Origin: Eggerthellaceae bacterium
GTDB lineage: Bacteria; Actinomycetota; Coriobacteriia; Coriobacteriales; Eggerthellaceae
Direction of reading: 5' to 3'
DNA length: 14,208 nt
NCBI GenBank assembly: GCA_017559045.1
Contig: JAFYTB010000123.1
Location: 1-14,208, forward strand
The notes under the pieces: generated by a model
Seen by the model: the letters and a program-made list of their open reading frames with translations, nothing else
The model's database searches: none
What the model was told of the DNA's origin: nothing
Shown: positions 8,403-14,208 of the stretch, one piece after another
How the letters are laid out: each line of letters opens with the position of its first letter
Position numbering within the stretch: position 1 is the first letter of the stretch
Made by a program: the position numbers and the translations under genes

Positions 8403-9401
8403 ATGGCAATCGACCAGCGTGTAATGGAAATCGCGGATAAAGCAGCAGAAGGAACGGCCCCCTCTCGCGAGGACGTACTGCATCTGCTTTCCTTCGACGA
8501 ATATTCCGTCGAGGCTTCCTACGTATGCGCCATTGCGCGTCAAATGGCCACCAAAGCAGGCAAGGGTCTGGGCCTCATCCACGCCCAAATCGGCGTAGAC
8601 GCCTACCCCTGCCCCGAGAATTGCCGCTTCTGCACCTTCGCCGCAATCAACTACGACGCCGACAAGGGTTACAGCTTCGACAGCGCACCCGAAGTTCCGC
8701 TTGAGCACATCGCAGCCATCGCGAAGACCTTCGACGAAGAAGGCGCCCATCTCATTTCGCTCATGGCAACGGCGGGTCTGCCGTTCGAGCGCTACCTCGA
8801 GATGGTGCGCGCAACGCGTGCCGCCGTTTCTCCGGAAATGCTCATCATGGTAAATGCCGCCGACATGACCCTCGAGGAGGCAAAGGCCCTCAAGGATGCC
8901 GGCGCCCAGGTCGCCTACCATGCACGTCGCGTTCTGGAAGGCGAGCTCACCGACATCGAGCCCGCGCTGCGCGAGCAGACGATTGCAAACATTCACGAAG
9001 TCGGCCTTGCGCTCATGACCGGCGTCGAGCCCCTGTGGGAGGGCATCGACCCCGAGGAACTTGCCGACCGCATCATGGAGATCCCCGCGTTCAAGCCCTA
9101 CTGCACCGGAGCCTGTACGCTGTCCCCGGCAAAAGACACCGAGATGGAGCACGAGATCCCCTCGTCTACCTCCAAGGTACGCTACGTGGCGGCCATCGTC
9201 CGTCTCGTCTGCGGATACGACGTCCCCTTCGGCGGCGTCGGTGGTGCCATCTGGGTTGACGCTGGAGCCGACCCGCGCGGCCGCGGCTACGAGCCCGATC
9301 ATGCTTACCTGCGCAGCCTCGTGCACCGCGCCCGCCGCACCCTTACCCGCGACGGATGGGATGTCCCCGCACACCTCGATCCCTCTTTCCTCACGAGGTA
9401 G
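8403..9401 (+). CDS. BioB-like radical SAM protein, substrate unknown
   Basis: Radical SAM enzyme of 332 residues. The cluster motif is CPENCRFC (C70, C74, C77; CX3CX2C, as in BioB, HydE and PylB) with the usual aromatic before the third cysteine. Later landmarks are GVEPLW (208-213) and a C-terminal GGAIWVDAGADPRG block. It is BioB-like in length, but residues 78-233 contain no cysteine, so the BioB cysteines that hold the second [2Fe-2S] cluster and donate sulfur are absent; biotin synthase activity is therefore unlikely. A second pair, C234-X3-C238, is of unknown role. The ATG at 8403 has GGAG four bases upstream. The gene has its own promoter and carries the same operator-like site as the downstream ABC importer, suggesting a role in making or remodelling a compound related to the imported one. 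I cannot assign the reaction. Confidence 0.85.
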   Translation: MAIDQRVMEIADKAAEGTAPSREDVLHLLSFDEYSVEASYVCAIARQMATKAGKGLGLIHAQIGVDAYPCPENCRFCTFAAINYDADKGYSFDSAPEVPLEHIAAIAKTFDEEGAHLISLMATAGLPFERYLEMVRATRAAVSPEMLIMVNAADMTLEEAKALKDAGAQVAYHARRVLEGELTDIEPALREQTIANIHEVGLALMTGVEPLWEGIDPEELADRIMEIPAFKPYCTGACTLSPAKDTEMEHEIPSSTSKVRYVAAIVRLVCGYDVPFGGVGGAIWVDAGADPRGRGYEPDHAYLRSLVHRARRTLTRDGWDVPAHLDPSFLTR

Positions 9402-9545
9402 ACGAGACACTGGTCGGCGCCGTCGTTTTTAAGCGGCAGCACCTCATGCCCCCAGAGAACACCCATCCAAATGAGCCAACCACACTAGCGCCAAGGTACG
9501 CACCGCTGGACCCTCCTCGTTCATGGAATCAGCAATGCTTGTCAC
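9402..9545 (+). other. Spacer after the radical SAM gene; possible weak terminator
   Basis: Within 9402-9430 a short stem (ACGA/TCGT) enclosing GC-rich sequence is followed by TTTTT. It could be a weak terminator for the radical SAM transcript, but the stem is poor. Nothing else recognisable lies in the rest of this spacer before the promoter at 9546. Confidence 0.3.
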
Positions 9546-9573
9546 TTGACATTAGTGGATCACGTCCTATATT
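9546..9573 (+). promoter_or_regulatory. Sigma-70-type promoter of the ABC importer
   Basis: TTGACA (9546-9551, perfect), a 16-base spacer and TATATT (9568-9573, five of six). Transcription would begin near 9580, inside the adjacent palindrome, giving a leader of about 90 bases before the binding-protein gene. I see no riboswitch-like fold in that leader. Confidence 0.78.
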
Positions 9574-9592
9574 TATTGGTCATAGTCCAATA
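9574..9592. promoter_or_regulatory. Operator-like palindrome, copy 2 (ABC importer promoter)
   Basis: TATTGG-TCATAGT-CCAATA: perfect 6-base arms around a 7-base spacer, directly after the -10 box and covering the expected transcription start. It shares arms, spacing and some spacer bases with copy 1 at 8358-8376. The position fits a repressor that blocks initiation. Confidence 0.65.
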
Positions 9593-9668
9593 GTTTGAGC
9601 GCCATCCGTTTGCGCCAGCCACATAATGACGCGCGGACGATAGCCCTGCGAGAGCAGAGAGGATGAGC

Positions 9669-11093
9669 ATGAAAACCGTTTCCCGCAGAAACTTCATCGC
9701 ACTGAGCGGTGCCGCAGCCGCTTCCGTCGCCGTAGCCGGCCTCACCGGTTGCTCGAACAACGAAAAGCCCGCAGGTGATCCCAACGCCCTGACCGTCGAC
9801 GCAAATCTCGCAGAAATGACCTGGGAGCAAATCCTCGAAGAAGCCAAGGGCCAAACCGTCACCTTCCTCGCATGGGGCTCCGGCGGCGCCGACGCCTTCG
9901 TGCAGAAGTATTGGGACCAGCTGAAGACCTACGTCGCCGACCAGTACGACATCAAGCTCCAGCTTGTCGAGTACGCACAGGCCGAGTACGAGAAGATCGG
10001 TACCGATATCGAAAACGGCGGCAAACCCACCTACGACCTGTTCTGGTTCACGGGCGCCATGTTCGCACCCTTCCGTGCCGCAGATGGCCTGTTCGGTGAA
10101 AACTGGATGACTAAGCTCGACAGCTACAAGTACCTCAACCCTGCCGACCCGTTCGTCGCTTTCGACGGCCTCAACAATACTGACAACATGGAATCCCCCT
10201 TCCAGGGCTGCCAGCAGATGCTGGTCTATTCGCAGGACAAATGGTCCCGCGACCTGGCCTGGGACGCCTCCGAAGGCGAGGTCAAAGGCCTGTTCCACAA
10301 CTTCGCCGAGCTCGCCCAGTGGGTGCAGAAGAACCCCGGCAAGTTCAGCTACATGGACCTCACCGGTGCTGGCAATTTCCATGGCATCCTGCTCCTGAAG
10401 GCGCTGCTCTCCGAGCTTACTGATGACGGTAACGGCGGTTGGAAGACCGTTTACGACGAGGCCGACGACGCCGCAGCACGTCGCCAGAAGATCCAGGCAA
10501 ACATCGACGCTTGGTGGGATTGGTCCAACTCCGCCGACTGCACCGAGGAAGCCTTCTACGAGAAGGCAGGCTACGTGTGGGCCTACCTCAACGACATCAA
10601 GCCTTACCTGCTGCAGGGCGATAATGGCCCGCTCTACATCGCTACGGCTCCCGAGATGATGCAGTATGTCATCGCCGGCGACCTGGCCTGCACTTTCACC
10701 ACCTGCACCTCCATCGCTTCTCGCGTCGAGGCAACTCCCGATGCCTACATGGCAAACCCCGGCATCCTCATGATGCAGACCTCCATCGGCTACTGGGATT
10801 ACAACGTCATCTTCAAGAACTCCCCGTCGAAGGCAGCCGCCATGGTCGTCTCCAACGCCATGCTCGAGCCTGCGCAGCAGCTGCTCGCCTTCGAAACCAC
10901 TGGCAACGGCTACAACGTCGATGTCACGAAGCTCGATGCCGAGATGCAGGACGAGTTCGCCGCCCTCATCGAGGAAATGGGCGCCCTCTCCCCCAGCGCC
11001 GAGGAAGTCGCCACCAACGGCTACGTCGACAAGTTCGGCAAGATCGCTAACTGGATTGCTTCTGGCTGGGATCAGAAGGTCAACCGCGCCTAA
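9669..11093 (+). CDS. ABC importer substrate-binding lipoprotein, YnjB-like, Tat signal
   Basis: Extracytoplasmic solute-binding protein of 474 residues that should capture substrate and deliver it to the permeases encoded downstream. The N-terminus has a twin-arginine motif (SRRNFIAL, R6-R7), a short Ala-rich hydrophobic stretch and a lipobox LTGC with C28 as the likely lipidated cysteine. The mature start resembles the YnjB family: KGQTVTFLAWGSGG, then YDLFWFTGAMFAPF and LFGENW. The substrate of YnjB-type systems is, to my knowledge, not settled, and nothing here identifies it. Two ATGs are possible; 9669 is preferred because GAGAGG lies six bases upstream, whereas it touches the ATG at 9663. 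A strong terminator separates the gene from the permeases, so the binding protein is probably made in excess. The assignment to a binding protein is firm, the YnjB link moderate. Confidence 0.9.
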   Translation: MKTVSRRNFIALSGAAAASVAVAGLTGCSNNEKPAGDPNALTVDANLAEMTWEQILEEAKGQTVTFLAWGSGGADAFVQKYWDQLKTYVADQYDIKLQLVEYAQAEYEKIGTDIENGGKPTYDLFWFTGAMFAPFRAADGLFGENWMTKLDSYKYLNPADPFVAFDGLNNTDNMESPFQGCQQMLVYSQDKWSRDLAWDASEGEVKGLFHNFAELAQWVQKNPGKFSYMDLTGAGNFHGILLLKALLSELTDDGNGGWKTVYDEADDAAARRQKIQANIDAWWDWSNSADCTEEAFYEKAGYVWAYLNDIKPYLLQGDNGPLYIATAPEMMQYVIAGDLACTFTTCTSIASRVEATPDAYMANPGILMMQTSIGYWDYNVIFKNSPSKAAAMVVSNAMLEPAQQLLAFETTGNGYNVDVTKLDAEMQDEFAALIEEMGALSPSAEEVATNGYVDKFGKIANWIASGWDQKVNRA

Positions 11094-11114
11094 TCGCTCT
11101 CCCTCTGAAAAAGG

Positions 11115-11170
11115 GACCCTCGCATTGAGTTCGACGGAAGTCAGCTCGATGCGAGGGTCTTTCTTGTTTG
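11115..11170 (+). terminator. Strong Rho-independent terminator inside the importer cluster
   Basis: GACCCTCGCAT (11115-11125) pairs perfectly with ATGCGAGGGTC (11149-11159). Four further pairs inside, one of them a wobble, leave a 15-base loop, and TTTCTTGTTT follows. It lies 21 bases past the binding-protein stop. Partial read-through would supply the permease-ATPase genes at a lower level. Confidence 0.85.
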
Positions 11171-11178
11171 GCGCAAGG

Positions 11179-11220
11179 AATGCGCGCCGCCTTTTTGACA
11201 GAGCAAAATGCGCGCCACCT
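11179..11220 (+). repeat. Pair of 14-base direct repeats in the gap before the permeases
   Basis: AATGCGCGCCGCCT (11179-11192) and AATGCGCGCCACCT (11207-11220), one mismatch, start-to-start 28 bases. TTGACA lies between them (11195-11200) but no -10 box is at a normal distance. The first copy also forms a GGCGC/GCGCC stem (11170-11188) followed by GCCTTTTT, perhaps a back-up terminator. Function unknown. Confidence 0.5.
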
Positions 11221-11299
11221 CTCGCTTGGCAGTCCATAATGCCAGCCATCGCTCATCAACCCAGCAACCTCAGGTGCGTTCTGTGAGAAAATAGCGTCT

Positions 11300-12151
11300 A
11301 TGAAAGAGAAACTCGCCCTCATAGCATCATTTCTTCCCATCATCGCCTTGATGGCGATCGGCTATGTTGTGCCCATTTTCTCCAACATCGTAAAAAGCAT
11401 GCAGGGCGCCGAGGGTCAGTTCGTCGGAATCGACAACTACATACAAGTACTGACGTCCTACTACTTCCTTGACTCGCTTGCCTTCACCCTGAAGGTGGCG
11501 CTTGTATCGACGGCGCTCGCCATGACTATCGCCGTCGTAGTGGCGCTCGCCCTGAGAGAAACCTTCATGGGAAAGAAGCTCGTCGTCCTGCTGTTCCAGC
11601 TGAACATGACCATCCCCCGTATGGCCGCAGCCATGATCCTCATGCTGCTGCTGTCTCAAACCGGCTGGCTTTCGCAGCTGTCGCACTTCTTCGGCCTCAC
11701 GGAAGGCGCCTCCGACTTTCCCTGGCTTGTCCGCGATAGCGCGGGATGGGGCCTCATCGCAGCTTTCACCTGGAAGTTCTTCCCCTACATCGGCATGTCG
11801 GTGCTGGGTATTCTGCAAGGCGCATCGCGTGAATATGAAGATCAAGCAGCCGTGCTCGGCGTCGGCAAGTTCCGTCGCTTCTGGCACGTGACGCTGCCCA
11901 TGATCATTCCCGCCACCTCCATTGCATCCATCATCGTGTTTGCAAGCGCCTTCGGCGACTACGAGATTCCCGCCATCCTTGGAAGCAGCGATCACCGCAT
12001 GCTTTCCATCTATACATATATGAAGTACGCCGACCCCATCATGCGCGATCACACTGAGGCCTACGTGCTCATGATCTTCATGTCGCTCACCCTCATGGCG
12101 GTCATTCTGGCTTATCGCAAGCTCACCATTGCGGAGGAGAAGCGCTCATGA
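11300..12151 (+). CDS. ABC importer permease subunit 1
   Basis: Integral membrane permease of 283 residues (MetI/binding-protein-dependent transport fold). Six hydrophobic segments are visible, beginning near residues 5-28, with the last near the C-terminus. The cytoplasmic EAA-type coupling loop is DQAAVLGVGKFRRF followed by HVTLP (about 178-200), which should dock on the ATPase. ATG 11300 is the first start in the frame and is followed at once by a charged MKEK and a hydrophobic helix; the ribosome site is weak (GAGAAA). It overlaps the second permease gene by 4 bases (ATGA). E. coli YnjC is a single fused permease of roughly double length, so if this is a YnjBCD relative the permease is split here. 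Substrate unknown. Confidence 0.93.
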   Translation: MKEKLALIASFLPIIALMAIGYVVPIFSNIVKSMQGAEGQFVGIDNYIQVLTSYYFLDSLAFTLKVALVSTALAMTIAVVVALALRETFMGKKLVVLLFQLNMTIPRMAAAMILMLLLSQTGWLSQLSHFFGLTEGASDFPWLVRDSAGWGLIAAFTWKFFPYIGMSVLGILQGASREYEDQAAVLGVGKFRRFWHVTLPMIIPATSIASIIVFASAFGDYEIPAILGSSDHRMLSIYTYMKYADPIMRDHTEAYVLMIFMSLTLMAVILAYRKLTIAEEKRS

Positions 12152-12960
12152 GTCGCCGAACCCGCACCATTATCATCGCGCTTATGCTTGCGGCGGTCCT
12201 TGTACCGCTCATTCCGCTTGTGCTGTGGTCCTTCACAGATATCTGGCCCTTCGACCAACCCCTGCCGAGCTTCTCGCTCAGGTCGTGGGAGGCAACGCTT
12301 CGGAACAGCCAGGTTATCGAAGCTCTCATCAATAGCCTCGTCCTCTGCGTCGTCGTCGTAAGCCTATCTCTTGCCATGAGCTTCTTCGCGGCCAAGAACC
12401 TGGGTACCCGCCGATTCAAGGGAAGGCGCCTCATTCAGTTCCTTCTGCTCGTTCCTTCGTTCATTCCGCAGATCGCACTCGTTTTCGGCATGCAGCGCGT
12501 GTTCTCCCAGATTGGGCTCTACAACAACTATGCGGGCGTCGTTGTGGCGCTGCTCGTTTTCTACGTGCCCTACATGACGCTGCTTCTGTCCGCAGTCTTC
12601 GAGGGCTACGACATGGACTATGAGCGCCAAGCGAAAAGCCTCGGTGTCAGCAGCTGGAATATCCTCTGGCATGTGACCTTACCTGCCGTACGAAGCGGCG
12701 TCATCGTCTCCTGCATCTTCAACTTCATCGGCGTTTGGGCGGCCTATCTTGTCGTTTCCGCCGTGGCCCACCCCACGTTCAGAACCATGTCACTGCTCGC
12801 ATTCCCCATGATCAGCAGCGCATCGAACGGCTATGCGGCCACCGCCTGCGTCATCTTCCTTTATATTCTGCCCATTCTGCTCATCCTCATCTTCTTCTCG
12901 AAGCTGCTCGTCACCGACACTGATCGGCCTGACACCAACCAAACGGGAGGCATGCTGTGA
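12148..12960 (+). CDS. ABC importer permease subunit 2
   Basis: Second integral membrane subunit, 270 residues, about six transmembrane segments, with the EAA-type loop YERQAKSLGVSSWNILWHV then TLP (about 158-180). It should form the translocation pore as a heterodimer with the preceding permease. The start overlaps the preceding stop by 4 bases (ATGA), and GGAGGAG lies about seven bases upstream, inside the first permease gene. Its own stop overlaps the GTG start of the ATPase by 4 bases. The tight coupling suggests equal amounts of the three subunits. Confidence 0.93.
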   Translation: MSRRTRTIIIALMLAAVLVPLIPLVLWSFTDIWPFDQPLPSFSLRSWEATLRNSQVIEALINSLVLCVVVVSLSLAMSFFAAKNLGTRRFKGRRLIQFLLLVPSFIPQIALVFGMQRVFSQIGLYNNYAGVVVALLVFYVPYMTLLLSAVFEGYDMDYERQAKSLGVSSWNILWHVTLPAVRSGVIVSCIFNFIGVWAAYLVVSAVAHPTFRTMSLLAFPMISSASNGYAATACVIFLYILPILLILIFFSKLLVTDTDRPDTNQTGGML

Positions 12961-14009
12961 GTTTCCTCGCACTTGAACACGTTTCCAAAACCTATCAGGG
13001 AATGGCGGACCCGGTTGTCGACGACCTCTCGCTCGATGTCGAGAAGGGCGAGATCGTTGTCTTGCTGGGCTCATCCGGTTGCGGAAAGACCACGCTGCTC
13101 AAGACCATCGCCGGACTCGAGACTCAGGATGCAGGAACTGTAAGCATCGACGGCGAATGCGTCGACGGCATCAACGCCGAGAAGCGCCCTATCGCCATGG
13201 TCTTCCAGAAGGCCCTCCTGTTCCGCAACATGACCGTCGAGCAGAACATCAACTTCGCTCCGCGCGTGAACCGCACTATGGAGAAAGCCGAGATGGCCGC
13301 AAAGGTCGAGGAAATGCTCGAGCTCATCGAAATGAAGGGCATGGGCAAGAAGAAGGCGACCGAGCTTTCGGGCGGCCAGGAGCAGCGCGTCTCGCTCGCC
13401 CGTGCGCTTATGACCAACCCGAAGATCCTGCTGCTTGACGAACCGTTCAGCGCTCTCGATGCGCAGCTGCGCGTAACCATGCGCCAGCACATCAAGCGCA
13501 TTAATCAGGCGCTGGGCACCACCATGGTGTTCGTCACGCACGACCAGCAAGAAGCCGTCGAGGTGGCCGATCGCATTGCACTCATGCATGGCGGCCGCAT
13601 TCTGCAGTATGCGAAGCCCATTGACTTCTACGAGCGCCCCAACTCGCGTGCTGTCGCAGACTTCTTCGGCTGGCGCAACTTCGTTCCGGCCCAGAAGAAC
13701 GGCGCTTGCATTGAATGTGCCTTGGGCACATTTGATTTCGAAGGCTGCGAGGCGGCCGACGGCTCGGTTGATCTGGCCATTCGTCCCGAAGCGGTTATTT
13801 GCGCGAACGACATGAGCAATGCGGCGAGCACGGATCTGCCTTACGAAGGCACTCTACTCGATGTTATGCCGCAAGGCCCCTTCACCCTCTGCCGCGTATC
13901 CTGCAAGGGTGTTGAACTCGAGCTCCTCGTGAAGGCAACCGAGGCTCCGACCCTGGGTGATACCTTCTGCTTCGGTCTCAACAAGCGCATGATGTGGCCT
14001 GTGGCTTAA
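12957..14009 (+). CDS. ABC importer ATP-binding subunit with TOBE-like C-terminus
   Basis: Cytoplasmic ATPase of 350 residues that drives the importer. All nucleotide-binding motifs are intact: Walker A GSSGCGKTT (38-46, K44), Q-loop Q84, signature LSGGQ (137-141), Walker B ILLLDEP (D161, E162) and switch H195 in VFVTHDQQ. About 115 residues follow the nucleotide-binding domain, as in PotA/FbpC/YnjD-type ATPases with a TOBE domain, which often regulates transport or senses substrate. The start is GTG at 12957 within GTGA, overlapping the permease stop, with GGGAGG five bases upstream. It is followed 19 bases later by a small membrane-peptide ORF. The ATPase call is certain; the substrate is not given by the sequence. 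Confidence 0.96.
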   Translation: MSFLALEHVSKTYQGMADPVVDDLSLDVEKGEIVVLLGSSGCGKTTLLKTIAGLETQDAGTVSIDGECVDGINAEKRPIAMVFQKALLFRNMTVEQNINFAPRVNRTMEKAEMAAKVEEMLELIEMKGMGKKKATELSGGQEQRVSLARALMTNPKILLLDEPFSALDAQLRVTMRQHIKRINQALGTTMVFVTHDQQEAVEVADRIALMHGGRILQYAKPIDFYERPNSRAVADFFGWRNFVPAQKNGACIECALGTFDFEGCEAADGSVDLAIRPEAVICANDMSNAASTDLPYEGTLLDVMPQGPFTLCRVSCKGVELELLVKATEAPTLGDTFCFGLNKRMMWPVA

Positions 14010-14013
14010 CGAC

Positions 14014-14020
14014 GAAGGAG
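14014..14020 (+). promoter_or_regulatory. Strong ribosome binding site for the 31-residue ORF
   Basis: GAAGGAG ending eight bases before the ATG at 14029. It is near-consensus in strength and spacing and, within the importer cluster, among the best sites present. It is the main reason for calling the small ORF a gene. Confidence 0.8.
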
Positions 14021-14028
14021 AGACAACC

Positions 14029-14124
14029 ATGAACGAGAAGAAGCGCCCTCTGATTGTCAAAATTCTCACGAGCTTCATCGCCATCTGGCTTGCACTCAAC
14101 TGCACGCAGTGCATCCTGGGCTAA
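14029..14124 (+). CDS. Small one-helix membrane peptide with C-terminal CX2C
   Basis: A 31-codon ORF, 19 bases after the ATPase stop and in the same direction. The peptide starts MNEKKRP (basic), runs through one hydrophobic segment (L8 to about L23) and ends NCTQCILG, with C25 and C28 forming a CX2C pair. By the positive-inside rule the N-terminus would be cytoplasmic and the cysteine pair near the outer face. I recognise no family. Possible roles are a small accessory subunit of the transporter, or a metal- or thiol-active membrane peptide; both are inference. N24 before C25 is wrong for a lipobox, so it is probably not a lipoprotein. Support comes from the strong Shine-Dalgarno sequence, operon position and coherent composition; no comparative evidence is available. 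Confidence 0.65.
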   Translation: MNEKKRPLIVKILTSFIAIWLALNCTQCILG

Positions 14125-14164
14125 CGGCTGGTGTATCGCTTGAGGGGCGGGGGCAAATCCGCTC

Positions 14165-14208
14165 GTAGCTGCTGTCACATTTTGGTTTCAAAATGTGACA
14201 GCAGCTAC
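14165..14208. terminator. Perfect 19-bp hairpin at the window end
   Basis: GTAGCTGCTGTCACATTTT (14165-14183), loop GGTTTC, then the exact reverse complement (14190-14208). It lies 40 bases past the small ORF and is the natural end of the importer operon, but any T tract would be outside the window. The arms may extend further right. It could instead be one copy of a dispersed palindromic repeat, or a bidirectional terminator. Confidence 0.6.

Noticed and set aside
8150..8404. 84-codon frame upstream of glnN on the minus strand
   Set aside because: Lies over the promoter and operator of the radical SAM gene; no ribosome site and no coherent protein features.
8355..9410. 351-codon minus-strand frame opposite the radical SAM gene
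   Set aside because: The plus strand encodes the CX3CX2C radical SAM protein with promoter and ribosome site; the reverse frame has no recognisable features.
9356..9598. 80-codon plus-strand frame bridging the radical SAM end and the importer promoter
   Set aside because: Starts inside the radical SAM gene and runs through the spacer, promoter and operator; no ribosome site.
9593..9668. Thiamine or other riboswitch in the importer leader
   Set aside because: I looked for a thiamine pyrophosphate box or another known aptamer core and saw none; the leader is only about 90 bases.
9573..11249. 558-codon minus-strand frame opposite the binding-protein gene
   Set aside because: Crosses a promoter, a Tat lipoprotein gene and a terminator that all make sense on the plus strand; the Val/Gly/Glu-rich translation is typical of a shadow.

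Overview
The window looks like a stretch of actinobacterial chromosome, most likely from a Coriobacteriia/Eggerthellaceae-type gut anaerobe. The grounds are moderately high G+C coding DNA, a twin-arginine lipoprotein signal on a binding protein, a type III glutamine synthetase and an AddAB-like recombination nuclease. The taxonomic placement is inference; there is no rRNA or other marker gene. No tRNA, CRISPR array, insertion sequence or phage gene was found.

Left part (1-8112, minus strand). Reading in transcription order, glnN (type III glutamine synthetase, 6022-8112) is followed by a hairpin terminator. Then comes a two-gene unit: an AddB-like nuclease (2806-5913) whose stop codon directly abuts the start of an AddA/UvrD-like helicase (1-2805). 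The helicase runs off the left edge of the window. Very long open frames lie antisense to the helicase and to glnN; I treat them as shadows.

Middle and right part (8333-14208, plus strand). A divergent intergenic region leads into a BioB-like radical SAM gene (8403-9401). After a 267-base gap comes an ABC importer: a Tat-type lipoprotein binding protein (YnjB-like), two permeases and an ATPase with every nucleotide-binding motif. The binding-protein gene is separated from the permeases by a strong terminator, while the two permeases and the ATPase overlap by 4 bases each. A 31-codon ORF with a strong Shine-Dalgarno sequence follows the ATPase and encodes a one-helix membrane peptide ending in a CX2C motif. 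A perfect 19-bp hairpin closes the window.

The most interesting point is regulatory. The radical SAM promoter and the binding-protein promoter both carry the same interrupted palindrome, TATTGG-N7-CC(A/G)ATA, at or just downstream of the -10 box. This suggests that one transcription factor, not encoded here, controls both units, and that the radical SAM enzyme and the importer act on the same small molecule or cofactor precursor. The radical SAM protein lacks the cysteines that biotin synthase needs for its second cluster, so biotin synthesis is unlikely. The substrate of the system cannot be read from the sequence.
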